Positions 49,240-62,462 of a stretch of 64,000 nucleotides of DNA are shown here, in pieces. The stretch is taken from NCBI GenBank assembly GCA_028023455.1, contig JAQFVV010000023.1, positions 1,417,501 to 1,481,500 on the forward strand, read 5' to 3'. The position numbers and the translations under genes are program-made. How positions within the stretch are numbered: the first letter of the stretch is position 1; every line of letters begins with the position of its first letter. The stretch comes from Epiperipatus broadwayi (taxonomy: Eukaryota > Onychophora > Udeonychophora > Euonychophora > Peripatidae). The notes under the pieces are model-generated. The model ran no database searches. It saw nothing but the letters and a program-made list of their open reading frames with translations, and was not told the DNA's origin.

Positions 49240-50005
49240 AAGTAAGTTATTACAGGAAAAAAATAGAGGAATAGAATTGAATTATTAATAGCATTTAATC
49301 ATTAATTAAGTTATAAATTATATCTGCACTATCTCTAGTCTAACAAATGATTAGTAGTAATCATTAATGTTTTATACCACTTGGTCTAAATTCAAACCTG
49401 GGATTATTATATTTCTAAAAAAAATTTTTTTAGTATTTAATTATTTATTGTTTTGAAAAATCAAGTGATTCCCATTATTGATAAATAGGTATTGATAATA
49501 GAGCATAATATGAAATATGACATTCACGATTTTTAATTTTGTAGTCATATTGTATATTAAATTGTATATTGTAATAAAATAAATATTTTATTATTAGAAA
49601 GATTGGATAAATTAAAATATGTATTGATATCCACTTATTAATATTTTATTTACTTAATATATTTATCTTCAAGTTAGATTTTGTGTAAACCAACATTCAT
49701 CAGTTGGTCCAGGATATCTTTATTATATGCTTAATATTTATCAATAATAAATGCAACTTCAGGGTCATTCTGTCTTTTAAGTTGTTTTTGTACATATATT
49801 TCATAAATGTGTGGTGGAGTCAATGTTATTAAGTACATCTGTAAAATATATTACACATGAAAAAAGAGAAATAAAGTTGAATTATTCCTTATGTTTAATT
49901 AAAAAGAGATATATTAATCTATAACTAAGTTTAAAGGTTATGTCTTGGCTAGGGGTAATCTCTAATTTAATAAATAATTAGTAATAATCAATAATGTGTT
50001 TTCTA
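49240..50005. repeat. Diverged direct duplication with a period of about 0.6 kb
   Basis: 49050-49385 and 49690-50005 share, in the same order, CAGTTGGTCCA, a GAATTATT block, GTTATA/GGTTATGTC and TAATAAATAATTAGTAATAA-like / AATGATTAGTAGTAATCATT segments. The similarity is patchy, so the duplication is old. Confidence 0.5.
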
Positions 50006-51300
50006 GAGTGTATCATATCAACGCTGTGTGTGGCATAAGTTTGACATTTATAAATCAAAATGTAACAAGTAATTATTATTGACGAATACTAAATATATGA
50101 TTGTGATCTGACCCATCTAATGATTATATTTTTAAAATGTATGGTGAAGTGAAAGTTTTATGGTATCTGATAAGCTATTCAAGTGGGGTCTGTAACAAGC
50201 ATCTAGTTAGCATTAGCTATAACATAATAATTCCAAATTAATTTCAGTTAATCAGATGCACTGATTATAAAAATAATATTTGACTTGATGGAGAAGTTAT
50301 CTCCATATAGATATTAAACTCAAGATCTAACTTTATTTTAAAAAAGAAATCATTAGTGCATCTGCCTGCCCTTTGTTATAATATCAAATGTAAATCTGAA
50401 CCAGATAAAACTTGGACTTTTTTGGATCACAGTCAGGTTTAAGATTTTTTTTTACTTCCATTCATTTATTGATTAATAAATGATTAACTATTTAATATTA
50501 GTTAGAGAATAATGTTTCCAAGTTAATTTAGATCAGTAAGATATGGGTATGTAAATTGAGAGTAATATAATTGTGTTATAATATAGTCTTCATCACTAAT
50601 GAGGAAGTTGCCATACTCATGGAATCTGATGAGTTTATGGTTTATTTTTAGTATGAACACATAACAGAAATTTCTTGCTAGGTTATTTTACAATTGAAAT
50701 GCATTATCTCAACTTTTAAATTGTGTATTTGAAATAAATTATCAATATAATACTTATTTTCTATTAATACTATGCTAATCATATTATGCTAATTGCATGT
50801 AACTCATCAATATTTAAAGAAAAAGATATTTCAAATGTCATTTTACAACAGTTTAAAAATGGATTTTGTTCCTCTATTTAAGTTACTAACAAGTTATAAA
50901 CATTGACACTAGATGAAATTCAATATTTGGGGAAATGGATGTCTTTTATATACCTAAATAAAAAATCTCCAGTTTAAATATTATGAACTGTGATCTCTTT
51001 TATAAATCTAAATGAAAAAATTTAGTCTTTGTGTGGCTTTTTATTATTATTAATTATTAGGATTACATTGAAATAGTCTTTTTTTATTGATAATTTATAC
51101 AGATATTGTTATCAATTGTCTAATTTTAATATGAGTAGTAAACTTAATAAAAACCCATTTTATTTGTTGTGTAAAATGAATAAAACTAATTTTTATTATT
51201 TGTATATAAAATAATAAAATAATTTCAAATATAAATTGGATATATAAAGATTTCTTACGAAAAAGTCATTGTTACATGCAAATGGCCATAATGTTGTTGT
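50006..51300. other. AT-rich DNA, nothing recognised
   Basis: No coding or structured element seen. Confidence 0.5.
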
Positions 51301-51301
51301 T

Positions 51302-51322
51302 TTATATATATATATATATATA
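51302..51322. repeat. (TA)n tract near the 3' end of LINE family B
   Basis: A pure TA run about 100 bp beyond the apparent 3' end of the minus-strand LINE. Confidence 0.9.
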
Positions 51323-51429
51323 TGATAGCAATAAAATATAGAACAAGTTATTAAGAGATATATTTAGTGATGCATTACTTGGTCAGGACTAAATTTATAA
51401 ACTTCAGTAAGAGCAGTAGAAAAAATTAA

Positions 51430-52495
51430 ACTTCAAATAAACAGTCTTTACATATTCATCAATAGTAGTCTGTCCAATAGACAGGTCCAGAGAGTAGTCA
51501 CTACATCAGTTCATCCATTCTTCCATTCCATTCTCTTCCTTGCCCACTTCCTCAATTCCACATAACCCCTTCCATCTCGTATATCATCCAATAATGTCAA
51601 TCTCTTCTGTCCTTTCTTTTTATTTCCACTCACCATTCCTTCCAAAACATCTTTCATTAAACTATAATCTTTTCTTAGTATATGTCCAATCCAGTTTCTT
51701 TTTCTCTTTTTGATACTTTCAATCAATCTTCTTTCCTCATTAACTCTTTTCAAAACTTCTTCATTTGTTATTTTATTCACTCAACTGATTTTTTCCATTT
51801 TTCTCCATGTCCACATCTCAAAAGCTTCCAGTCATTTCTTAATTCTGTTACTCAATGTCTATGTCTCACAACCATACATTAATACACTCCACACATAACA
51901 TTTAATTAATCTTTTCCTTAATTCTCTTTCCATAGGTCCACAGAATATCTTCTTTCTTTTTACAAATGTCACCTTTGCCAATGCTATTCTTCTTTTAACT
52001 TCATCTTCTCTTCTTCCATCCTCACTCAACCAACAACCCAAATATCAAAATCCCTTCACCTGCTGCACCATTTCATTATGGATTCCAATTTGCAGTCTTT
52101 TTGCATCTCTCCCTATCCATAAACACTTAGTCTTTTCAATATTAATCTTCATTCCATATGCCATACATCCTTCTTCCAATTTATTCAACATATTCTGAAG
52201 ATCCTTTTCTTCCTCAGCAATAAGAGCCATATCATCTGCAAATCTTATACATTTTATTACTCTCCCTCCAACATTTGCTCCTCCACAGTCCAAATAATTA
52301 TTTATCATATCTTCTAAATAAATATTAAACAAAACAGGTGACATACTACATCCTTGCCTAACTCCACTTTCTATATTCACTTCATCAGTCTCATTACATC
52401 CAAATCTAACTCTTATTCTTTGCCCATTATACATATTCCATATCAATTGTCTTTCTTTCCAGAATACTCCTTTATCTCTTCTTTACATATTATGG
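51430..52495 (-). pseudogene. LINE family B, C-terminal half of reverse transcriptase
   Basis: Three near-continuous frames (52446-52045, 52041-51859, 51780-51511) are separated by a stop after QQVKGF and by one damaged stretch. Domains in order are RT motif B (VNIESGVRQGCSMSP), motif C with the catalytic pair (IRFADDMALIAEEEKD), the thumb KINIEKTKCL, then YLGCWLSEDGRR, CYVWSVLMYGCET and NWIGHILRKD. This profile is well known from arthropod LINEs often annotated as endonuclease-reverse transcriptase. The start lacks motif A and everything before it, so the copy is 5'-truncated. It is far less decayed than family A. Confidence 0.9.
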
Positions 52496-52915
52496 AGTTT
52501 CATTACTGTTTTATATTTTAATTTCAACAAAATTTAGTCTTTTGATGAAATATATAGGAAGTAAGTGAAACCATTCCTATATTTTAAATAGTTCCCTCTT
52601 TTTTTTCAACCCACACTATGTGCTTTTTTCTAACCTCACTACTCTGACCAAACATAACTTTCTCTATAAATAAAAAGAGTCGTTTCATTTTTTGTGATGT
52701 TTTTTTATAATACTTTAGAATGTGGTACATTTTTAAAAGGAAGCAACCTCTTTCCAATTTGCTGGAATAAATACCAGAAGATATCAACTATTTATTATTT
52801 AAAATCATATTGTCTTATTTGCCTATCATCAGTTTTTTTTTATATTTAATTTTGTATTTTTATTTGAATCAAATAATTCAGTTGGTTTTTTTTAAAATTT
52901 GAACATTAGTCGAAA
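52496..52915. other. Unrelated spacer between the two LINE halves
   Basis: About 420 bp that encodes neither RT motif A nor any LINE segment. The 67-codon minus-strand frame at 52584-52787 has no recognisable motif. TAGGAAGTAA occurs at both ends of this spacer (on the + strand near 52556, on the - strand near 52923), which may mark an insertion or rearrangement boundary. Confidence 0.55.
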
Positions 52916-54550
52916 TTACTTCCTATCCTTCTCTCAATACCTGGATATGATCTACTGTACTAAAACCACTTTTAAATTCAGCTTGTTCTCTTGGTTTGTG
53001 GAAATCCAATGTTCTCTGTAGATGAGTCGTAATTATCTTTGTAAAAATTTTATATAAAACTGATAAAAGGCTGATAGGTCTGTAATTTCTAATATCTTCT
53101 TTATCACCTTTTTAAAATATTAATATTATTACTGCATTCTTCCAATCATCCGGTACATCTTTATCATTTAGACATTTGCTATATAACTTTGCTAAAAAAA
53201 ATTCTATTTTTTCACCTGCTTCTTTTAATATATCAATTATAATTCCATCATTACCTGGAGCCTTTCCTTTCTTCATACATTTGATTGCATGTCTCACTTC
53301 TTCATTTAAAATTCTGGGCAATTCGGAAGATGTAATAGAAATAGGAGGTACTTGTTCTTTATTACTATATAATTCTTGATAAAAATCTTCTACCAATTTC
53401 ATAATGTCATCTCTCTTTTTAGTAATAATTTCATCTTTTTTTATTGCAGATATAAATTTCCTACCAATACCAAAATGTTGTTTTACATTCTTGAGACTTT
53501 TATTTTCTTCTACAGCTTTTCTTGCTAGATCACAGTTATACTTTCTTATATCATTTTCAACTCTTTTCCACACCATTTTACAAAATTCAAGATATTCAAT
53601 TCTTTTTAATGCATCATTTTTGTATCTTCATATTCCTTCTTTTCTTTATAAATTCTCTAGTCTCGGTAGTAATTTTATTGGTCAATTGCTGCTTTTTTCT
53701 ACCAGCTATCTTTGTTGCAGTTTTTAAAAGTGTATCAGTTATTTACATATTAATTTCATTCAAATCTGAATCATGTTCAAAATCTACTAATACTTGAAAC
53801 CGATTTGTAAGTTCTAATTTTAATTCATTAGAATGTTTCTGAAGATTAGGAATATCAACTGTAAATATTGTTTTTCTTAATAATTTTTGTCTCTCTAGTT
53901 TTACTAATTGATGACCACTTCCTGAGTTAAATTTATTAAGAACATTACAATCTTGAAATATGTATTTCCTGTTAATCAAAATATAATCCAATTCTGCTGT
54001 ACCTTCATTTGGATGCTTCCATGTCCATTTCCTTTTAACATTTTTCTCAAAAAAAAAATTCATAATATAAAGTTTTTCTTTTTCTGCAAACTCCTCAAGT
54101 CTATGTCTTCTCTCATTTCTATTACTATAACCAAAATTACCTACAACACTTTCATCTTTCATTTGTTTACCAATTCTAGCATTAAAGTCTACCATAACAA
54201 TTTTAAAATGTTGTTTACTCTGATCAAAATCCTTTTGTACATCCATATAAAAATCTTCTACTACTTCATCACTATGAGAACTTGTTGGAACATAAACCTG
54301 AATTATCTGCATTTGATATCTGCTATTAAGTTGTATAACTAATCTTGCCATTCTGTCCAATACACCATCAATCTCCACAATATTCATCCATTTTTTATTT
54401 ATAATGAATCCTACTCCACTTGTATTTCCAATATTTATGCCTTTATAATAAAGTATATGTCCACTTTTTAAATTAATTGTCTCTTTACCTTTTCTTCTAA
54501 CTTCACAAAGTTCAATAATGTCCCATTTAATATAAGAGAGTTTTTCTTCT
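52916..54550 (-). pseudogene. RTE-like LINE family A, endonuclease plus N-terminal RT
   Basis: The copy begins at 54550 (LEEKLSYIKWDIIELCE) against (TA)n. The apurinic endonuclease domain shows SHSDEVVEDFY, the catalytic VDFNARIG segment, KWTWKHPNEGTAELDYILIN, and GSGHQLV in place of the usual S-D-H-R-x-V. A linker with SDLNEIN and KYNCDLARKAVEENK follows. The RT start carries KKGKAPGNDGIIIDILKEAG, RNYRPISLLSVLYKI and PREQAEFKSGFSTVDHIQV. The sequence is then cut off at 52925, before motif A. The main breaks are a stop after SDLNEIN (53743), damaged sequence at about 53580-53740 and a stop at 53114. The overlap with 4786-4965 shows the two copies belong to one family. Confidence 0.88.
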
Positions 54551-54551
54551 A

Positions 54552-54556
<5 letters not shown>

Positions 54557-54638
<82 letters not shown>
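54557..54638. repeat. (TA)n tract of about 82 bp
   Basis: An uninterrupted TA run directly upstream of the 5' end of the minus-strand LINE family A copy. Confidence 0.97.
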
Positions 54639-54640
<2 letters not shown>

Positions 54641-56417
54641 AGCCCTTGGATTTGTTCAAGACTCCATTTTGTTGAATTAACTATGTAAAATGTTTAATAA
54701 AAATTTTCCTCATGGTTTGTATATATTTTTTTCTTCAATAGACAAACTTTTTAGCCAAGGCTAGGTTTGAACCCATATTCATAGGGATTGCATATGTTTT
54801 ACTTGGTAAGCAATCTAAACATTTGTCATTAAAAGATTTCTAGGTAAAAGATTGTTTGATTTAATATTGATTTATGGGGACAATTTAATATTACTGATGG
54901 TTTATTAGATAGGCAATATTTATACATCATTTGATGGTTGGAGGTGATGTGCGATTTATAGAACTACTTTAGAGAGTAAAAATAGATAGTCATAGTTTTA
55001 CACTAACAAGTTAGAACTAAACAGTTTATGAAATTAAAAAAAAAGAATAATAATTAAGGAATATTAAAGTATCGGTTTAATTAAGAATTGTATATGTGAA
55101 ACAAGTGTGTGTGTGTATTTAATCTAGTTGTGGAGTTTAATTATAAAGTTCGCAATTAAATAATAATTATTCCTTGTCATCTTCTGGGGAGCTCCTTAAA
55201 GAAGAAATTAAGTCATTTTAATAGTTTATTCATAGCAGCCAAAATTTCTATCAAGATTCTGGGTTTGAAGTTGGCTGCTATACATTTTTTTATTATTAAA
55301 GAAAAAGTAAGAGGGGAAGAAAAGAGAGCTTGCTCTCATTTATTTTGTTTTTTGGTGTGATTTCCATGAGTGTAGAATTACTAAAGTGATATCTATAATG
55401 ACAAGAATTTAAGTTTAGAATTAATTGGTGATTATCTATTGGAATGCAGATATGAATGGGGCATGTGTTTTTTAAGGGAGAGCAGAACTTTAAAATGACA
55501 AGAAAGAAAAAGAAATGATAGGCAATTAATCACAAAACACTGACCAGACATTTAGAATGGTCAATGTAATATCATGTTGGGGGGGGAGGAGGTGTGAAAG
55601 ATGCCAGACACTATAAGAGCTCTAACTGTACCTGGTAGCTGGTGGCTCTATCTCAATAATTTTAGTTGGTTTTATTTCAATCTCTCTCTTGCAAGTTTTC
55701 TTGTCATAGGTTTTAGAGAAAACTTGGCTGAAAAAGTTTAAAAGTTTTAATAAAGAAACTTTTTTTTTGAAAAGAAAGAAATCATTTATTATTATTTTGT
55801 CTGTCTCTTGAAAAATGAACTTTTCCAAATTTAATAATATAGAAAAAATTCTGACTCTCGAGTAAAGTTTAGGTTAGGTATACATCAGATCTCTGGATAT
55901 TAATCAGCATCATAATTGTCTCTACTAATTTATCAGAAATCAGCAAAAAGTAATAATTTAAACTACAGGAAATAAGAAAATCTAAATTTTGATTTCGTGT
56001 ATAAAGCATTAAATCTGAACGCTATAATTTCATAAAAAGCATTAAATATGAATATTAAGTGAACTAAGAAAAATGCAACAAGAAGTGGACTCATATATTT
56101 AAAAATTAAAACAAGTTCTCTTCAGCTTTAATACACAGAAACCAAAATGAGGAAATCTCAGCAGCATAAAAACTTTATACCTTTTGACATAGGAATCGAA
56201 CTCTATCATAAGGACTCTTTCTACATAATGTCATATGTGTACACAAACCGGCCAAAGAAAGGAAAAATGGAAACCAGAAATCTGAAGGACATTCCCAGAG
56301 AACTATTTAAGTATATTTTTATTATTGTTGCTATTCATGTAGAACATTTAATTTAAAAAAGAAAAAGGAAAAGAATTTTTTTTATTATTTATCATATATA
56401 TCCATTTAAAATTAATC
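54639..56417. other. Unassigned DNA
   Basis: It starts TGTAGCCCTTGG, which could be an LTR start, but no partner was found. Open frames at 55622-55828 (minus) and 56147-56356 (plus) have no recognisable motif. There is a run of nine Gs at 55579-55587. Confidence 0.4.
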
Positions 56418-56577
56418 CATGTATGCGCCTATTAAATGCTTTCATTATTATTATTATTATTACTTAGGGGTAGATAAAATTAATATCAAGTCATTTTGTA
56501 TGTGCCTGTTAAATGCTTTTATGATTATTATCATTTAGGGATAGATGAAATTAATGCCAAATCATTCCATATGTGCC
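56418..56577. repeat. Tandem repeat, ~75-bp unit, about 2.2 copies
   Basis: The unit is TATG(C/T)GCCT(A/G)TTAAATGCTTT, an ATTATT run, then TTAGGG(G/A)TAGAT(A/G)AAATTAAT. Copies start near 56419 and 56497, with a partial third at 56567. Confidence 0.85.
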
Positions 56578-59219
56578 TTGTTTTAAATTCTCTACATTTT
56601 TTTGTTATGATAACAGTGAGAGATATTGTTGTGGGAAATGTTTTTTTAATCGAATCAGGGATTTTGTTGAGTGCTTAGACCTAATGCTATGTTTTATGAA
56701 GGTTGCATGATTATTTGGCTAAAATATCATTATCTTATAAAAGTGCAGAGAAGTAGTTTTGAAATTCTAGTACGCATTTCTTCTTATTATTATTATTATT
56801 ATCATAAAGTTAAAGCTAGATACAAGCTAATTAAGGCTTGGAAATATTATTGGCTCATGTTCTAGTGTACTATTTCACAAGAGTAATGTAGATATGAAAA
56901 TTTTACTTGTACAAATTGATGTTAGATCTGTATATATGGGAGTGGACAAGTCCCCACCAAGCTAGTGGAGTCATAGTTTAGCTCACTCCCTAAGATATTT
57001 ATACTATATTTATAAAGTATTTAAACACAGTGGAAGAGTTTTCCCACTTAGTTGTTCTCTACACTGTGAAATGATTTCTTTGTTGATGGCCAGAGGTTGA
57101 TTGGTAAACCCAAGTCTCTTTATATGACTAGTGATAAAAATCCTAGCATATCTCTACCATAGTGAAAAGGTTTTCTCTTACTCAGGTCACTGCCTGCCTC
57201 ATGTTAATGTTGATATTCCTTACGGGTGTATGAAATCTATCTATTACTAAGCATTACTTATAAATGTTGAATACAGGGTCGCAAACTCAATTTGATGTCA
57301 GAATGAGTGCGAGTATTGTGTGTGCAATTGGTGCACTTGAACATTGTTTTGTTGATAGATTTTAATTTATCAATAAGAGCCAAGAGTAATAACATCAATA
57401 AATATTCAACTTAAGGGTTAAATAAAACCTGCGAATATTGTGAGCAATGCGTATCTAAAATTATTTAATAAATGTATCCACAGCCAGCTGAGAACTTCAC
57501 TGGAAAGGTAATATTACTAAAATAATATTATTATTGTCATAAGAACATGAATATAGTGTGTATGCACATATGATGATGATTGAGCTAGATACCGATTCAT
57601 TGACATTTGAAAGTAACCAAAATTAACTTTGTCCCACCATACATAAAATATCTCTATTGTTTGGCATAGGGCAAGGAATATTAGATTCAAATAATTCAAT
57701 AAAATTATTAAATTTTATTATTGGAAGCATTACCCTTGTAAACAAATCAGTAACTAAAATCATTAAACATTGGGGGGAGGAATTTAATGTTCACTATATA
57801 TGGAATAAAAATGAGAACAAAAATATAATGTATGTGAAGATAAATATTATTTTTGTCTGTCTGATATTAATATTACTCCATGGTAATCGTGATTCCCTAA
57901 TAATTAAAAATGAGTATTTATATTTTAAAACCTCTTGATATTATCTATTAATGTAGGGATATTTATTATTTAGTTTGTTTTTTATATCATAATACAGTTG
58001 TAGAACAAGGGAAAGCCATGTGAGTCATCAAGCGAATGTATATATTATGTATTGAATTGTAGTATGTTAATAAAATTTATTTGTTTTAAATAAAATTTGC
58101 GTATGTCTCAATGTTTTGTGGGTTATTATTATCTAGACATCTCAAATCCAATCATACATCAATATATTATTATTAATAGTTGAATTATCATTTTCATAAA
58201 TGATATCCGATAAAATTTATTTAAAATGGTTAATTTTCCGAGCTTATGTAGCACGGCATCACTCAAAATTACCTAATAGTTTAATATAGTTGAAATATAA
58301 ATTATGAATAGGGATGGTTATTCAGTGATAGTGGATGCAGTGGGTGGGCATAAAATCCTTTCCCCATCCGTTGTATTCAAACACCTCTCTAGATGCACTT
58401 CTTTATAATTTTACTTTAATTGTGAATATGTTTATAATGTTATTTTCTAAAAGATTTGATAAGCTTAAATTATTCGAGCTTTAATGTAAATGGACATTAA
58501 ACTACATTCAAGATAGCCCAAGATCACTTTGGGGGTGATCATGAGAGGGGTGTTTATCACCAATAATCTATCGCAGCTTGTTTGATCTCCACACCTAATT
58601 GTTCTAAAAACCCTGAGAAGAGATTATAATGGGAGAAATGAGCTAGCACAATGGAAAATTTAATAGTAAAACAGATAATAGTGTAATAGACCTATAAATA
58701 TGAGGATGATAGGGGGATGGATGAGGAAGGTGGAGATGGATATAGAACTATTTCTAATCGGAACAAAATTTTAATTGTAGCTTTAATGATGGTGAATGGG
58801 AAGCGTGCTGAGAATAACTAAGAATTTCCAAAAATATTAATATTATTTTAATACATTTTCAGTGATCTCGTAATCGATTGATTATTTGTTAACCTATTCA
58901 TTAAATATTATTGCTGAAAGTTATTGATAAGTTATGGAAATGAGATTTAATCTCAATATTTTATTAAAATTGCAATTTGGCGCCCTGGAAAATAAGATTA
59001 CGGATGTTCTATACTATCATCATCATCCCAGTAAGCTTTAGAAGTAGTATTGGCTAGGAACGATGAAGCATCCATCGATCCATCCTTAAAACGTTACAAT
59101 TGGCATGCAACTTAGCCGCAAGTGTTTGAATGCCAGATAGATTAATTATAGGTTATAATTAATGCATAGCGTGGTTGCCCGAGCTGAAATAAATAAATAT
59201 TACAATTGATCCATAATGA
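56578..59219. other. Unassigned, locally GC-richer, possible retroelement remnant
   Basis: 56930-57300 and 58200-59200 are less AT-rich than the rest of the window. TTTGGCGCCCTGGAAAATAA at 58977 has the TGGCGCC start of a primer binding site, but I find neither an LTR pair nor gag or pol coding. Confidence 0.3.
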
Positions 59220-59497
59220 GGATGTGTGAGCATTTGAATAAAGTTATAGTTAGCTTAAACTGTCCAATAATATATGTTATATTTATAAACTCTCCCAATC
59301 GTTTTAGTTATATTTGATTCACAATGTGTTATACAACAAAATATAAGTTGTAATGATTTTGATATAAATTCTTTTAGTTATATTTAAATGTCCAATATAA
59401 GTTGTAGTTGGATAAATATTCATTTGGTTAGAATTGGCTACACCATGGAGGCTATAAAATAAGTTGTAGCTGGCTCTCCATAAACTTTAATTAGTTA

Positions 59498-59500
<3 letters not shown>
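59220..59500. repeat. Degenerate tandem repeat, ~60-70 bp units
   Basis: TTTAGTTATATTTGA / TTTAGTTATATTTAA / TTGGTTAGAATTGG and ATATAAGTTGTA(A/G) / AATAAGTTGTAGCTGG alternate at least three times between 59300 and 59500. Confidence 0.6.

Positions 59501-59533
<33 letters not shown>
59501..59533. repeat. (TA)n tract
   Basis: A pure TA run ending the tandem repeat region. Confidence 0.95.
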
Positions 59534-59536
<3 letters not shown>

Positions 59537-59559
59537 CTTTAAAGACAACTGAAAGCATG

Positions 59560-59690
59560 CCAAAAAACTCTTTGCACAGTCCCCCACTTGCCAAATAATT
59601 AATGCTTGGGGTCATGAATGACTCTTTACCCATTATACCAATCATCAGTTAACGGGCCAACGTTTGGGTGCCAAATGAATGACAAATATC
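59560..59690 (-). other. Primer-binding-site-like motifs on the minus strand
   Basis: Read on the minus strand, TTTGGCACCCAAACGTTGGC (about 59678-59659) resembles the tRNA-primed start (TTGGTGCCCAA) of Gypsy-like elements. TATTTGGCAAGTGGGGGACT lies about 80 bases further in. An LTR would then lie to the right of 59680, but no second copy or coding region confirms it. Confidence 0.3.
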
Positions 59691-62293
59691 ATATAAACAT
59701 TTACCCAAAGAAGGAACCAATAGGAAGAAATTCAAACGGGTAAAGGTATTACAAAGATCCTGTTGGAAAGAAAAGTTGGATTTAAAGGAAAGAATTCGTT
59801 TAAATATTGTTTTCCCTTCCAACTAGCATACATGAAATAAATCAAACACGGTGGTTTCTATATTTTCAGGTTGTGCAAATCAAATATATATATATATCGA
59901 AACAATTTTAATCTATAATATTTGTAAATTATGTATATCTAAACATATGAATGAATATATAGTGTAAGTGCCAAACAAACATAAGGTGTTCTCTTTAAGT
60001 GAATTCATTATTCTATGTTGGCAAAGAAAATAAGATAAATTTATCTTTCAATAAATAAATTCTATAAAAATTCTCTTTTAGTTTATTAGGAATCATTTTT
60101 AAATAAAACCAAATAATAATATATATATATAAGATATATATTAAATAATAAAATCGTGTACGGGTATATATAATACATCCTTTTATTTTTTCAGATATTT
60201 AAAATAATAAATAAAAAATATTATATACAGCAAATATATATAAATTATTGTTTTGGTATGCATAAGAATCATTATGAAAGTTAAAAAAAATAAATAAATT
60301 AATATAAAATTTTAAATAAATTGGAATATAAATTTATATTAAATATAATCTCTATCAACCCAAACTTATAGCCTCTTTAGTTTTAAATTTTGTGTTATTT
60401 TGCCTGTTAATTTTGTGTTAGAAAAAGTGATGAATTTATAATTTTTTTTATAATGAAAAAAAAAAAAACATCCAAATATTTTATACTAATTTTTCTCTTT
60501 CAAATTCCTGTTTTTTCTTCATCCTTTTCTTGTTTTTTTCTTTACGTTATATTAGATGCTTCAGAAAGAAAATCTAGAAATTGTTTCTTGGTGTATGTTT
60601 TTTTATCCTTCTAAATTTCTTTCCTTGAAAAATAAATAAATAAATTGAAATGTTGAATCCAATATATTAATTTTAGTTACCTCCAGTTTTATTAGTTGAT
60701 CTTATAGTTCCATACTTCAATTTCCAACTTTTTTTTCTTTTAAATTGGAAAAAAACGCCCTTGCTATATATCTCTATTAGCGTCATGTTTATGTATTTAC
60801 CATAGAAATCTATCTTATTCCAATATTCTGAAGAATGGTAATTTCAAAGAAAAAAAATACAACAATTTTATCCTTCAGTTGGTTTTTTACTATCTTAATA
60901 ATAATAATGCTCTTCTTGTTATTGTGTTGTTGTGCTAGAAATGTGTTTTGAAAACATTGTTAATGTTTTATTTTAAACAATTAACATTAAAAAAAATAAA
61001 TATCAAGTATATATATATAAAAATATTAAATTGAAAATTTATTCGAAGCTTTAAAAATATATATATACATAAATAATAATATTGATTTTTTAATAATATA
61101 AATAAAATAATTTTATATAATAAAATTTATATGTCTCTATTTATTTATAATAATTAAATATTCATAAGATGTACATCAACATATAAATAAAATAATAACT
61201 AAAAATAACTATACTAATAACATAACAATGATAATACTTATATATAAACATAACTCAAAGAGATTTTTTTAATAAAAATGAATTTTAAAATAAATAAACT
61301 TACAATATATATATATATTAATTGTATATGTTCAAATGGTGTAGCTTTGATGATGACTGCAGGGCAGTTGAAACTGTAAGCAAGAGGAAATAAATCATAT
61401 GTTAAAATTGCATTGTAAAGTGTTTATTAAGGAGTATATGGTATATTATATATATATAATTTATCAATGCAAATAAGGAGAAGTAGAAAAATTTTAATAC
61501 ATTTGCTTTATTAATATCTCAGTATGATTGGAAATTTAATATACTTAAAATAATTTGTCAAATTCATTATTTTTGTAAGAATTAGAAAATCAAATGTAAA
61601 TGGATTCAAAGTTTGACAATGGAGAGAAGTGCATAGGCATGATCACTGCAAAAACTGTTTATTCCTTCTATAACTAAGTATTATTAGAAACATTGTGTTA
61701 ATTAACAGTGCAGAATAAGGTGTGTGATGGAAACATCATTCCAAAAAGCATGAAATCAGTGAGCAAAGAATTAGCATTGGAGATAAATAATATAAACTAA
61801 CATGTAAATGATAAACATATAACCTCACCAATAATCATCAAAAAGTCATCAGTCATCTTTTGTGACTGAAATTAAAATGGGTACTTTATACAATGTATGC
61901 CAATTATCATCTATCCAGTTGTGGCATATTATAAAAGCAATCATCAATATTTCAACTGCATGCACATACATAAGTGCTAAAAATAACTATAAAAATATTC
62001 TAAATGCTAGAATCATTGTATCAATGCTGATCATCATCAATGCTTGATACTATCTGGTATCTTAAGTGAACTGGCTATCAATAAAATAGTAATCATCATA
62101 TTTATTATGTGTACATATAATTAAATACATATAATTTTACTTAAAATCAATATCACACCTATAGTATGTGCAAGTCATTAGATATTTTTGCAGTAAATTA
62201 ATATATATATATATTCTTGATTTATGTGAATTTCTATTTTATACTATTTATGTATAGATTATATTAATTATGTGTACATAATTATATATCATT
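59691..62293. other. AT-rich DNA, nothing recognised
   Basis: Many short TA runs and AT-only stretches. The open frame at 61862-62047 is taken as chance. Confidence 0.5.
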
Positions 62294-62462
62294 AAAAATC
62301 AGTCAACACTGAGACAATCCCGATATCAATAACAATCAACAATTTCAAACTCTTATCAAGGCAAGTATTCCACCTTTATTGTTAAAAGGGGTTGCTTTGA
62401 TAACAGATTGAAATTTTTGATTGTTATTGATATTGTGATTGTCTAAGTTTTGACTAGTTTTT
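62294..62462. mobile_element. Short foldback (MITE-like) element, 71-bp arms
   Basis: Arms 62294-62364 and 62392-62462 are inverted copies with AAAAATCAGTCAA/TTGACTAGTTTTT ends, an inner ATATCAATAACAATCAA/TTGATTGTTATTGATAT block and a 27-bp loop. There are some mismatches, so it is of moderate age. No coding. Confidence 0.85.

Noticed and set aside
53176-54342. Plus-strand open frames of 67-129 codons
   Set aside because: They lie antisense to the LINE family A coding sequence on the minus strand and have no domain signature.
58970-59000. TTTGGCGCCCTGG as a definite primer binding site of an LTR element
   Set aside because: Only eight bases fit a tRNA 3' end and no LTR, gag or pol was found near it. 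It is kept only as a remark in the unassigned region.
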